Below, piece after piece: positions 1 through 7,149 of a stretch of DNA of 64,000 bases; position 1 is the first letter of the stretch; the number at the start of each line of letters is the position of its first letter. Source of the stretch: CAMDHY01 sp046156265 (GTDB lineage Bacteria; Pseudomonadota; Alphaproteobacteria; Rhizobiales; Segnochrobactraceae); assembly GCF_046156265.1 (NCBI RefSeq), contig NZ_JAWDIR010000011.1, positions 372,001-436,000 of the forward strand, given 5' to 3'. Below the pieces are notes generated by a model that was given only the letters and a program-made list of their open reading frames with translations, was not told the origin of the DNA and did no database searches. A program made the translations under genes and the position numbers.

Positions 1-67
1 CTGCAGCCGCCATGCCGACGAGGAACGTGCGGCGGGATGTGGTAGTCGTCTCGATAGCCGTGGGCAT
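1..67 (-). CDS. N-terminus of a protein with a Tat-like signal (partial)
   Basis: Only the first 22 codons are in the window; the gene runs off the left edge. They read MPTAIETTTTSRRTFLVGMA followed by Ala residues. The SRRTFL core followed by a hydrophobic Ala/Gly stretch matches a twin-arginine (Tat) export signal, so the product is probably exported folded. The mature protein cannot be identified. It diverges from the ribbon-helix-helix gene starting at 149. Whether it belongs to the element or to the host chromosome is not visible. Confidence 0.5.
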   Translation of the reverse strand, partial: MPTAIETTTTSRRTFLVGMAAA

Positions 68-135
68 GGGATGCTTCCTAGCCTGGGGTTAGGGCCGCGC
101 AGGGTGTTCGCGCATCTTGCCGGCCCGCGCTTATT

Positions 136-177
136 GGCTTAGCCTAAAATGATGACTGAGACAATATCGGCTAAACC
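136..177 (+). promoter_or_regulatory. Possible operator repeats around the start of the 149 gene
   Basis: GGCTTAGCC (136-144) is a 9-bp palindrome ending five bases before the ATG at 149. A related GGCTAAACC lies at 169-177 inside the gene. Ribbon-helix-helix proteins often autoregulate through such short paired palindromes, so this is a plausible self-operator. There is no experimental or comparative support, and no clear ribosome binding site precedes the ATG. Confidence 0.25.
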
Positions 178-397
178 GAAAAAGCGCGGCCGCCCGGCAA
201 CGGGCCGCGATCCAATGGTCGGCTTCCGGTCGCCGCCGGAGGTCACAGCGGCCCTCGACGCGGCCGCTGCCGCCCAGCCGGATCTTCCCAGCCGGTCGGA
301 GATGATCCGGCGGATCGTGGTCGAGTGGCTTCGAGGTCGCGGCTACCTCCAAAAGGGAGGCGTGCTCCCTAAAGGGAAAGCAGAAGGCGAAGACTGA
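149..397 (+). CDS. Small ribbon-helix-helix DNA-binding protein
   Basis: This 82-residue protein has a basic N-terminus with KKRGRPATGRDP (about residues 11-22), which resembles an AT-hook. A compact segment follows: a beta-like GFRSPPEV, then two helices around residues 33-45 and 50-62 (SRSEMIRRIVVEWL). That layout is typical of CopG/MetJ-type ribbon-helix-helix regulators. Small proteins of this kind are common in alphaproteobacterial mobile elements. It probably binds DNA as a dimer and regulates the element or itself. ATG at 152 is an alternative start. Family assignment rests on pattern recognition, not a search. Confidence 0.6.
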   Translation: MMTETISAKPKKRGRPATGRDPMVGFRSPPEVTAALDAAAAAQPDLPSRSEMIRRIVVEWLRGRGYLQKGGVLPKGKAEGED

Positions 398-441
398 CAG
401 GCGCGTTCCGTTGTGCCACCCTCAAGCGAGGGGAGGCACCG

Positions 442-798
442 ATGGGACAACTTCAGGGACTCAGCGACACTGGTATTGTTGGCGGCATTGTCGGCCTAGT
501 AATAACAGTTGGCGCGCTTCTGGCGGCATTTGCACCAATAATTTTTTCTATAGCTTCCCGCGATATAGTTTCTATATGTGTATCCATATGCGCAACAGTG
601 CTCGCAGGAGCAATCATTGTAGGAAATAGCTCGTTTTTTGGAATTATTATTGCCGCTGCAATATATGGTCCGGCGTTGATATCAGCGTCCATAATCTACG
701 GATGCTCGCGAATCTGCGAGCACCGAACCCCCAGCGACGCACAAAGCAAGCCGGCGCGATTCAAGCAGCCTGCGGGCCGCCGCGAACCATCGTTGTAG
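442..798 (+). CDS. Small membrane protein of unknown function (element cargo)
   Basis: This 118-residue protein has a good Shine-Dalgarno (GGGGAGG) seven bases before the ATG. It shows three hydrophobic segments at about residues 11-35, 42-60 and 63-85, followed by a polar basic tail with several Arg/Lys. It is probably an inner-membrane protein with a cytoplasmic tail. Base composition is visibly more A+T rich than the rest of the window, which suggests recent acquisition. The next cargo gene follows on the same strand after 51 bases. I do not recognise a family. Small multi-pass proteins beside an unknown soluble protein can be toxin or defence components, but nothing here shows that. Confidence 0.6.
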   Translation: MGQLQGLSDTGIVGGIVGLVITVGALLAAFAPIIFSIASRDIVSICVSICATVLAGAIIVGNSSFFGIIIAAAIYGPALISASIIYGCSRICEHRTPSDAQSKPARFKQPAGRREPSL

Positions 799-849
799 AT
801 GCGGCGCCGCATTTGGGCCTCACGCACAACGGACTATGGAGCCCGATAG

Positions 850-1725
850 ATGCCCGATCAAGCATCCCGAGCCCGTGTTCAACGGCTTCTGGCGGGTCAG
901 TTTCGCCGCGACTACGTTATCGACCTGCTATTGTTTCTCAGACAACACGCCGATGGCCGCCCCCTTCTGCAGGAAATCGGACATTTCATTTCGCACCCGA
1001 CGGTACGCGACAGGGGATTCACTCACAATGCTGCTCAAGAATGGGCCTTGTTCGCGGAGTTCGTTCTTGCTCGTAGCATCAGCGGGGAACCACTAAATTT
1101 CAGCAGGTTACCAAATATTGCCCCGAAGTTTTATCGCTTGGTTGCGCGAGGCCTTCCGCCAGAGTCGCTTATGAGGGAGACAGGCATGCGTCCCTCCCAA
1201 GCAAAGGCAAAATTAGAGAGATTCGCTTCAGCTCTTGTCGAGAATGATGACGGAACATGGCGAATAGGCCGTCCACTATCACAGCAGGATTTCAATCTGA
1301 TTGGTTTTGCATCTGGCCTGGTGCTGGCTGATGCTTCATTCACAGCGGAGAAATTGATTGATGAAGTATTTGCAGGGCTTTTAAGTAATTCACTGATAAG
1401 CCGAGATGAGCTGAGGGAAAATAGAGACACTCTCGGCGAGATCTTTCAGCTGATAGTAATCTCGTCAATGCACAACACTGCGATAGCTCTTCCTGTCGGA
1501 GAGCTTGCGTTGATACGAGCGCATCCTAACAGCGATGTGGGTGCAATATCAGTAGACCTCTCAATCCACCTCGACCGCCAGAATTATCCCAAAATTCTCG
1601 TAGCAAAGTCACTATTTTTGTCTTCACTAGAGCCTCAGAGGTTCTGTGATGCCGATCTGATGGCGGATAGTAGTTGGAATTTTGCGATTGACGTAACTAG
1701 TGATCTAAAGCTGTGTCGTCTATGA
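850..1725 (+). CDS. Unknown 291-residue cargo protein
   Basis: The predicted product is soluble, with no signal peptide or membrane segment. It appears mostly helical in the N-terminal two thirds, with a beta-rich C-terminal part from about residue 210. GGAG lies eight to nine bases before the ATG at 850. Codon use and base composition are clearly more A+T rich than the host genes. It lies between the capsid operon (convergent, ending at 1780) and the small membrane protein. I do not recognise the family and see no catalytic motif. Its place in the cargo zone of a satellite makes a host-benefit or anti-phage role possible, which is speculation. Confidence 0.65.
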   Translation: MPDQASRARVQRLLAGQFRRDYVIDLLLFLRQHADGRPLLQEIGHFISHPTVRDRGFTHNAAQEWALFAEFVLARSISGEPLNFSRLPNIAPKFYRLVARGLPPESLMRETGMRPSQAKAKLERFASALVENDDGTWRIGRPLSQQDFNLIGFASGLVLADASFTAEKLIDEVFAGLLSNSLISRDELRENRDTLGEIFQLIVISSMHNTAIALPVGELALIRAHPNSDVGAISVDLSIHLDRQNYPKILVAKSLFLSSLEPQRFCDADLMADSSWNFAIDVTSDLKLCRL

Positions 1726-1779
1726 AATGCGCTCTATTGGGTTGGACCTGCTGGGCTTAGGCCGGCTTTGCAGACATGG

Positions 1780-1956
1780 TCACTGCAGTCTTGTCGTCGG
1801 CGCAACGGTGCTCGCCATCTCGCGTGCCGTGGCGATCAGAAGATCCGTCTCCCACTCGCTCGCGTCGCGCCCGTTGCGGTCGTGGAAGGCGGCGACGAGG
1901 TCCGCCCATGCCAGTAGCTCGGCGCCGGAGATGCGGCGGCTGGCGTCGCGTTCCAT
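1780..1956 (-). CDS. Small protein, last gene of the capsid operon
   Basis: This 58-residue reading frame starts at an ATG that shares one base with the stop of the preceding gene (TGATG), a strong sign of translational coupling. It reads MERDASRRIS at the start and is acidic and helical, with WADLVAAFHDRNGR in the middle. No family is recognised. Position after the capsid gene suggests a structural, head-completion or scaffolding role, but this is inference. It ends convergently 54 bases from the 850-1725 gene. Confidence 0.5.
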   Translation of the reverse strand: MERDASRRISGAELLAWADLVAAFHDRNGRDASEWETDLLIATAREMASTVAPTTRLQ

Positions 1957-2288
1957 CACGACACCGCCCGCGGACCGTGCGCCACCATGCGCAGCCGCCC
2001 GGCTTTCAGCGGTGCGGCTGCAGCCTCCAGGGCGGCGATGCGCTCCTCGAGCTCGACCCGCTTCTCGGCCTGCAGGATCGCCGTGGCGGCCATCTCGGCG
2101 ATCAGGACGCGGAAGGCGTCGGTGGTCTTGCCGGCCCGCAGCTTCGCGGCGATCTCGTCGCCCACGCGACGGGCGTGCTCGCTGGCGAGTTCCGCGCGCT
2201 CGCGCGTCGTCAGACGGTCGCCACGATCGGCCTTGTCGCGGATAGCCGCCAACGTGCGGCGTCGGTCCTGTTCGGCGAGGAAGTCCAT
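1956..2288 (-). CDS. Coiled-coil small protein downstream of the capsid gene
   Basis: This 110-residue protein is strongly charged and helical throughout. A likely coiled coil lies at about residues 72-92 (AEKRVELEERIAALEAAAAP). I chose the ATG at 2288 because it sits four bases after the capsid stop, and the longer frame upstream runs antisense inside the capsid gene. It overlaps the next gene by one base. A helical, coiled-coil protein next to a capsid gene could be a scaffold or head-size determinant, as found in satellites, but there is no direct support. Confidence 0.55.
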   Translation of the reverse strand: MDFLAEQDRRRTLAAIRDKADRGDRLTTRERAELASEHARRVGDEIAAKLRAGKTTDAFRVLIAEMAATAILQAEKRVELEERIAALEAAAAPLKAGRLRMVAHGPRAVS

Positions 2289-2292
2289 GGCG

Positions 2293-3345
2293 TCACCAGC
2301 TTGCGTTGTCGATGAAAGCGACCGCGTCGGCGCGGCGTGGAGTGAAGGCGAGGTCCACAATGATGCGGATCGCGACACCGTCGGTTTGGAAGAATGACCG
2401 CACCGGAGCGGCGGCTTCCCCGCTGCCGTCGACAACCTCCGCCGGATCGTCGTTCATGTGCAGCACCGCGTCCTTGCTCACGACGATGTCGGGCGCCGGA
2501 TCCATGGAGTGCAGGATGCTGACCGGATCGACGGCGATGATGCGAGTGTTCGCTAGCCCCTGGCTCGGCAGCACCGTGATGCGCCCGGCGATCTCAGGCA
2601 CCCGTATCGGCAGCCTTGCGGCGTTGGCCGGCGAAACGATGAACACCACCTGTCCGCTGCCGTTTGCCGACACAGCCGCGGCCAGCGCCTCCAGGTCCGC
2701 CGCCATCGCGATAGCGTCGGCACCGGGCGTGCCGGACAGCGGAGTGAGGCCGTAGAGCAGGCCGGCGTTCGCGGCGTCGCTGGCGGGGGTCGCGGAGAAG
2801 TATGCGGCGTCGAGCCCGAGGCTCACGTCCTCCCGCAACACCTGCGAGACAAGCTCGGCTCCACCGTTGCGGCGCGCGAGCTCGCCGGTCACGGCCGAGA
2901 TGAGGGCAACCTTCTTGTGTGGACCGATCACGGTGCCGTCGAAGGTCCGCGTCACCACGGGGATCGGGTCACCCTCGGCGACCCACGGCGCCGCGGCGGG
3001 AGGGTCGGCGCGGACCGGGTAGTGCACGACGCCTTGCCGACCCAGCGGGACTTTGACGCCCCGCTTCATGATCTCCGCTGCGGCGCTCTGCGGCGCCAGC
3101 GACTTGAGGAATTCACCAAGCGCTGCCTCCACGAGGACAGCGCTGTTGGCGCTCGTCGCCATGGATGCAGTCGCTCGCGTGAGCAGCGACCTCGACACCT
3201 TGTCGTTGGGGAACCGTTCTTCGAGGTAGGCAGCGGAGCCGCCAAGGTAAGCCCCGGCGACGCTCATCACTTCCGCCAGCACGGCACGCTCCACATAGGC
3301 ACTCTGCTTGGGAAACTGGTTGTCGAGGTCTGCAACGACGCGCAT
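2293..3345 (-). CDS. HK97-type major capsid protein
   Basis: The 350-residue sequence has the pattern of the phage_capsid (HK97) family: a helical N-terminal region of about 90 residues, then a beta-rich segment (residues about 95-150) that includes APWVAEGDPIP. Next comes the helix with TGELARR, the AAYFSATPASDAANAGLLYG stretch typical of these proteins, and a C-terminal strand set ending in an R(I/V)IVDLAFTPRRADAVAF-type motif. No separate protease gene or long N-terminal delta domain is seen. AGGAG precedes the ATG. It would form the icosahedral shell. It is the only recognisable structural gene in the visible part of the element. Confidence 0.78.
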   Translation of the reverse strand: MRVVADLDNQFPKQSAYVERAVLAEVMSVAGAYLGGSAAYLEERFPNDKVSRSLLTRATASMATSANSAVLVEAALGEFLKSLAPQSAAAEIMKRGVKVPLGRQGVVHYPVRADPPAAAPWVAEGDPIPVVTRTFDGTVIGPHKKVALISAVTGELARRNGGAELVSQVLREDVSLGLDAAYFSATPASDAANAGLLYGLTPLSGTPGADAIAMAADLEALAAAVSANGSGQVVFIVSPANAARLPIRVPEIAGRITVLPSQGLANTRIIAVDPVSILHSMDPAPDIVVSKDAVLHMNDDPAEVVDGSGEAAAPVRSFFQTDGVAIRIIVDLAFTPRRADAVAFIDNASW

Positions 3346-3403
3346 GGCGATCTCCTGATTTGCGCCGATCGTGACACAATCGGGAAAGCCGTGGCGTGAC
3401 GTG

Positions 3404-3622
3404 TCACGCCTCTAGCTGGAATGCCTCGATGAGACCTTCGAGCGCCCGGCGGATGCTGTCCCGGTCGTCCGCCGCTGACGGGTGAAGCCGACGCGAGGCA
3501 ATCAGCACGTCCACGAGCCGCCCCTCGTCGACTTCCACGGGGAGCACGATCCGGCCGGCGGCGCGGCGCTGCCGTAGCTGCCGCATCCGGTCCGCGCCCC
3601 TCGCCCGGCCCGCCCTACTCAT
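3404..3622 (-). CDS. Small conserved-looking protein between origin and capsid gene
   Basis: This 72-residue protein starts at the ATG at 3622. A longer frame reaches 3826 but would cross the GTGCGCAC repeats. The N-terminus is basic (SRAGRARGADRMRQLRQRRA). The middle reads GRIVLPVEVDEGRLVDVLIA, and the rest looks helical. The beta strand followed by helices resembles a small DNA-binding fold, but I cannot assign a family. It is the first gene to the left of the origin-like repeats and lies 58 bases before the capsid gene on the same strand, so it may regulate replication or capsid expression. Confidence 0.55.
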   Translation of the reverse strand: MSRAGRARGADRMRQLRQRRAAGRIVLPVEVDEGRLVDVLIASRRLHPSAADDRDSIRRALEGLIEAFQLEA

Positions 3623-3645
3623 GGCGCGAGCCTCGCAGCGCGGCG

Positions 3646-3775
3646 GTGCGCACCCCTGCCGCCAGAACGCACGGACGACGAGGAGGGTGCGCACCACGAG
3701 AGCGGCGGATTTGCTGGAGTTAGGCGAGGTTCGCAGCCTGGTGCGCGGGTGAGTGCGCACCCCCCAAGTGCGCAA
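3646..3775. repeat. Palindromic GTGCGCAC repeats
   Basis: The 8-bp palindrome GTGCGCAC occurs at 3646-3653, 3687-3694 and 3753-3760, with a near copy GTGCGCAA at 3768-3775. They lie between the start of the 3404-3622 gene and the iteron cluster. Clustered identical palindromes in a gene-free stretch suggest a binding site for a dimeric protein, such as the AlpA-like or the 72-residue protein. Confidence 0.5.
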
Positions 3776-3925
3776 TGAGGAAAAAATCTCTCCGTGACCC
3801 CCAGCACGGTGCCTATCCCCACCCATGTGAGGAATTTGCTAGGCCCCCCGCCACACGAAATGGCGGATTAGCTTGTAAGGATCTTGATGGGGCTTGATCT
3901 TGCGACCGCGTCGCATCAGCTACGG

Positions 3926-4042
3926 GGCGAACAAGGCGAACATTGGCGAACATGTTCGCTCCTGTTCGCGAAGGCCAAACAGGCGAACGAACACGAACAA
4001 CCCCCTTAAAGGGGTGTTCGGTGTTCGCCTGCCTTGTTCGCC
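3926..4042. repeat. Iteron cluster, probable replication origin of the element
   Basis: GGCGAACA occurs at 3926, 3935 and 3945 (9-10 bp apart) and as GGCGAAC at 3982. The inverse TGTTCGC(C) occurs at 3953, 3963, 4022 and 4035, with a partial TGTTCGG at 4015. A perfect hairpin CCCCTTAAAGGGG lies between the two groups (about 4002-4014). The cluster touches the stop of the RepA-like ATPase gene. Direct and inverted iterons next to replication genes are the usual layout of an origin in satellites and plasmids. The rest of 3776-3925 shows no gene. Confidence 0.65.
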
Positions 4043-5137
4043 TCATGCCACCCGCCATGCGTATTGCTCCCAGACAGCCACCCGACCGGCCGCGATCAGC
4101 GCCTCGGTGGCACGCTTGAAAGCCTGTTGCTTGGCTCGCTCCTCGTCGGACGTGCTGATACCGCGGGCGTAGGCGTATCGGCGCCAGGCCGTGAGCGTGA
4201 CCACCGTGGCGTCGCGGGGGATGTGGTTGGAGTTGGGCGCACCCTCGCCCAACTCGGCGATCGCCTCCTCGAAGGCCCTGAGTGCGTTATGCGCGCCATC
4301 CGACAGGCGCCGCATCGGCTTCGAGGAGGGGACGGCGTCGCCCTCGACGGGGACGACAACGCACGACGTGATGACGTCGCCATCCTCGTCGAAGCCCACC
4401 TCGACCGACTCGAGCCGGCTGGCGATGACGTCGCCTTGCGGTCCGTCCTTCGCCAACTCCACCTCGACCATCACGACGTCGCCGGCGGCCCGCTTCACCG
4501 AAAGCTGTGCGTCGGCAGCGCCCGTAAGGGACGTGTGCCCACGGGGGCGGGAATGGTCGTGGCCGCAGTGATGAACCACCACCACAGAGCACGCGAACGC
4601 CTCTCGGATGCTGTCGGCGGCCCGCACATAAGCCGCCATGTCCTCGTCGCTGGACTCCGATCCCGAAAGGGAGCGATTGAGCGTGTCGAGCACGACAAGC
4701 ACCGGCGGCGTGTCGCTGAGGTTGAGCCGGATGGCCGCGATCAGTTCGCCCGCGTCTTTCACGAGGTCGAGCGTCGCCGGCTGCAGGTAGAAGGGCACCG
4801 GCTCATGCTCCTCGGTGAGGAAGCGGAGCCGGAACGCTTCGACACGCGCCTCGAAACCGGACTGCCCCTCAAAGGCGCAATAGACCACCGCACCCTGTTG
4901 GACGCGTCGACCGCGGTAGTCCCACCCAAGCGCGACGTGCATCGCGACCGACGACATCCAAAAGCTCTTGCCTGACTTCGGAGGGCCCCACACCAGCGTA
5001 AGGCCCTCCCGCGGGAACAGGCCCTTGACGAGGTAGCGGCGGGCCGTCCGAAGCCGAATTTGGGCGAGTGGGACGAGGCGAATGCGCGGCTCGCGCACGT
5101 CGACACGTTCGCCGGGGATCTGAAGGACCGCGTTCAA
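4043..5137 (-). CDS. RepA-like AAA-family ATPase (putative replicative helicase)
   Basis: This 364-residue protein has the RecA/RepA-type ATPase core. The Walker A is GPPKSGKS (about residue 54), the Walker B is VLVVLDTLNR, and then come VVVVHHCGHD and RGHTSLTGAADA, as in hexameric RepA/AAA_25 helicases of plasmids and prophages. The C-terminal part holds a likely winged-helix segment. I place the start at TTG 5137: GGGAGG lies seven bases ahead and the TTG overlaps the primase stop (ATTGA), whereas upstream in-frame codons lie inside the primase. It probably unwinds the iteron origin directly downstream. Confidence 0.75.
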   Translation of the reverse strand: MNAVLQIPGERVDVREPRIRLVPLAQIRLRTARRYLVKGLFPREGLTLVWGPPKSGKSFWMSSVAMHVALGWDYRGRRVQQGAVVYCAFEGQSGFEARVEAFRLRFLTEEHEPVPFYLQPATLDLVKDAGELIAAIRLNLSDTPPVLVVLDTLNRSLSGSESSDEDMAAYVRAADSIREAFACSVVVVHHCGHDHSRPRGHTSLTGAADAQLSVKRAAGDVVMVEVELAKDGPQGDVIASRLESVEVGFDEDGDVITSCVVVPVEGDAVPSSKPMRRLSDGAHNALRAFEEAIAELGEGAPNSNHIPRDATVVTLTAWRRYAYARGISTSDEERAKQQAFKRATEALIAAGRVAVWEQYAWRVA

Positions 5138-6060
5138 TCGGCATCCTCCCGCGCGAGGTCCGCGACGAGGTCGGCCCAATCGCCAAATTCCTCGGCGGGG
5201 GTGCGGATGATGACGCGCCGGCCGTCGCGGATGTGCCGCTCTGCAGCCTTGTCGGCGCCGCGACGGCCCGCCTCGTCGTTGTCTGCGAAGATGTGAACCT
5301 CGGTTGCTTCAGGCGGGAGCCAGACGGACGCCAAGCGTTCGGCGCCGAGCACCGCCCAGCACGGCAGCCCCGACAGTTGCATCGCGGCGAGTGCCGTTTC
5401 GGTGCCCTCGGCGATGCCGAGCACGGGCCCGGCCGCGGCTAGGCGGACCGCGCCGGCGCCGAGCTTCCCGAACGTCCAGCGGGGCACGCTCACGTTCGCC
5501 TTCGCCCCCGTGGCGAGGTTGAGGAAGGTCGCTTGAGCCGCGACAACGCGCCGGTCGGGCGCTTGCACGGCGGCGACGAGGGCGGGGAGGTTCATGCCCA
5601 CCAGCCGACAGGGGGCGTGAGCGAAGCGCATCGTCGGTGGGAACGGTGCGCGAAGCTTGCGGTGTTCTGTGAGGTAGAGCTCGGCGAGCGTCCCCGCGAT
5701 GGGCGCAGCGGGCCGCCACACTCCAAGCGCCTGGGGATCCGGCTCCAACCGACGATTTTCGTCGACTGGCGACTCCCACACGATCTCACGGGGGGCGAGG
5801 CGCCGCCGTCCGCGATCGAAAGCCCGACGATCATCGTCGCGGCTTCCGACGATGCCGAGACAGCGGCGAACATGGTCGCGGCAGACCCGCCAGTCATCGC
5901 CTGCGAAGCTGTCGACGATGAAGCCGTCGGGCGCGGTAGACGACAAAAGTATGCTGAGGCTTCGGTCCCGTGGCGAGTGCCCCGGCCCGGGAGCCAGCAC
6001 CTTGTCGCGGCCGCTCACGTCTCCGTGGACCGCTTTGGCGACTTCCGCGGCGGTCCTCAT
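5134..6060 (-). CDS. Toprim-domain primase-like protein
   Basis: This 308-residue protein is of the primase type found in alphaproteobacterial prophages and integrative elements. The N-terminal part (VSGRDKVLAPGPGHSPRDRS) matches the DNA-primase-like region. The middle contains YLTEHRKL and RFAHAPC. The C-terminal Toprim domain has the GIAEGTETALA motif (conserved Glu) and HIFADNDEAGRRGADKA (DxD-type metal site). ATG 6060 is chosen because GGGGAG precedes it and it overlaps the previous stop (ATGA); GTG 6069 is an alternative. It would prime replication from the iteron origin together with the ATPase gene it overlaps. Confidence 0.8.
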   Translation of the reverse strand: MRTAAEVAKAVHGDVSGRDKVLAPGPGHSPRDRSLSILLSSTAPDGFIVDSFAGDDWRVCRDHVRRCLGIVGSRDDDRRAFDRGRRRLAPREIVWESPVDENRRLEPDPQALGVWRPAAPIAGTLAELYLTEHRKLRAPFPPTMRFAHAPCRLVGMNLPALVAAVQAPDRRVVAAQATFLNLATGAKANVSVPRWTFGKLGAGAVRLAAAGPVLGIAEGTETALAAMQLSGLPCWAVLGAERLASVWLPPEATEVHIFADNDEAGRRGADKAAERHIRDGRRVIIRTPAEEFGDWADLVADLAREDAD

Positions 6061-6257
6061 GCCGCGCACTCCCCGAAGGCGTGACGCGCGACGACGCGGG
6101 CGTAGGGGTACGGCAGGCCGAAGCGGTTCGCGATGCGGCGCGCTTGAGCCGAGACGATTGCGTCGGTATTGTCGGGGTCGATCAGGCTGCCAAGCAGATC
6201 GCTTTCCCGAGCGTCGGCGCCGCCCGCCAGCGGCGCCGCGCTCGACTCGCGCGGCAT
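6057..6257 (-). CDS. Small hypothetical protein in the replication operon
   Basis: This 66-residue protein begins MPRESSAAPLAGGADARESD and ends with RIANRFGLPYPYARVVARHA, which looks like a single helix-rich domain. It starts three bases after the AlpA-like stop and its own stop overlaps the primase ATG, so it is part of a tightly coupled operon. No family is recognised. Confidence 0.5.
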   Translation of the reverse strand: MPRESSAAPLAGGADARESDLLGSLIDPDNTDAIVSAQARRIANRFGLPYPYARVVARHAFGECAA

Positions 6258-6260
6258 CTA

Positions 6261-6455
6261 CTAAGCGGCCTCTTTCGAGGCGATCGGGCGGCCGGCGAAC
6301 CAGGCCTCGATCTCGTCTTCAGTCCAGACGCGAGTATTCGCCCCGAGCTTGCGGCCGGGCGGGAAATCCTCGCTGTCGATCCAGCGCAGCAACGTCTGCC
6401 AGTTGCTGACGATGCGACGCTCTTTCAGGTCGGCGAAGCGGAGCAGCTTGGTCAT
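6261..6455 (-). CDS. AlpA-like helix-turn-helix regulator / excisionase
   Basis: This 64-residue protein starts at the ATG at 6455, preceded by GGAG. The sequence has the layout of the phage AlpA/excisionase family: an N-terminal LLRFADLKERRIVSNWQTLL helix-turn-helix, RWIDSEDFPPGRKLGANTR, and the closing RVWTEDEIEAWFAGR. In P4-like elements and satellites such proteins activate integrase or excision and switch on the replication genes. It heads the alpA-primase-ATPase operon, which supports that role. The 109 bases between it and the next upstream gene probably hold its promoter. Confidence 0.75.
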   Translation of the reverse strand: MTKLLRFADLKERRIVSNWQTLLRWIDSEDFPPGRKLGANTRVWTEDEIEAWFAGRPIASKEAA

Positions 6456-6564
6456 GGGGCACTCCACGGCTGTCCGTGAAGCCCGACCATCGGGAGCCAC
6501 GGCAGTACGTGGAGACCCAGTTACGCCGGCGTGAGCGGACCGGGGTGCCGTATGAAGCGGCGTC

Positions 6565-7149
6565 TTATTTTAGCACGCCCTGCCCGTCATAGGGCGCGCC
6601 GGCATTGTGACGATTGCGGCGCCATATTTCCGCAATCGCTTTGTATCCTCTACCCATGCCAAGATTGAATAGTGCGTCAGAGACAACGGCACATGCGCAA
6701 GGATTTCGCCCATCGCGGCTATATGGCGGTAGATTAAACCGCTCAATGACAAGAATAATTGCCACCATGACCGCAATGTCTCGCAAAAAATAGTCCGCCT
6801 TTTGCTTGCCTTGCCGCATTGGTATCCGCCCGCCGACGATCTCCATATTGTAGGCGGCGAGATATGTTGGGAGCGGACGGCCGCTGTTGATGTCCTCAAG
6901 GATCATTTCTCGCAATGCCTCGTCTGCGACACTCCATCCGCCGCGCGCGCGGTCAACAGCGTCCATGAGGTTTTCGGGACGCCATCGCGAGAATTTCTTG
7001 ATCATCTCGATCACAAAGCGGCGGCTTTGCTTGTCGCCTAGCCATGCGACTTCCACCCCGCAGAAGGTGTCAATCTTCTCGGTTCGCATCCGCTGCAGGA
7101 TTTCCGTGGCATAGGTCACTGCTTCTGAAGTGTCAGCGGTCTGTTTCAT
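6565..7149 (-). CDS. Hypothetical protein co-transcribed with the integrase
   Basis: This 194-residue protein has its ATG overlapping the integrase stop (ATGA). It looks soluble apart from a hydrophobic helix around residues 122-134 (DIAVMVAIILVIERF). An SRRFVIEMIKKFSRWRPENL segment is near the N-terminus, and the C-terminus reads YKAIAEIWRRNRHNAGAPYD. Composition is more A+T rich than the host genes. No family is recognised. Coupling to the integrase suggests an element-maintenance or regulatory role, but this is only inferred from position. Confidence 0.55.
   Translation of the reverse strand: MKQTADTSEAVTYATEILQRMRTEKIDTFCGVEVAWLGDKQSRRFVIEMIKKFSRWRPENLMDAVDRARGGWSVADEALREMILEDINSGRPLPTYLAAYNMEIVGGRIPMRQGKQKADYFLRDIAVMVAIILVIERFNLPPYSRDGRNPCACAVVSDALFNLGMGRGYKAIAEIWRRNRHNAGAPYDGQGVLK

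Noticed and set aside
3813..4058. 81-codon minus-strand frame over the iterons
   Set aside because: Its sequence consists of the translated repeats and it would overlap the origin; no family pattern.
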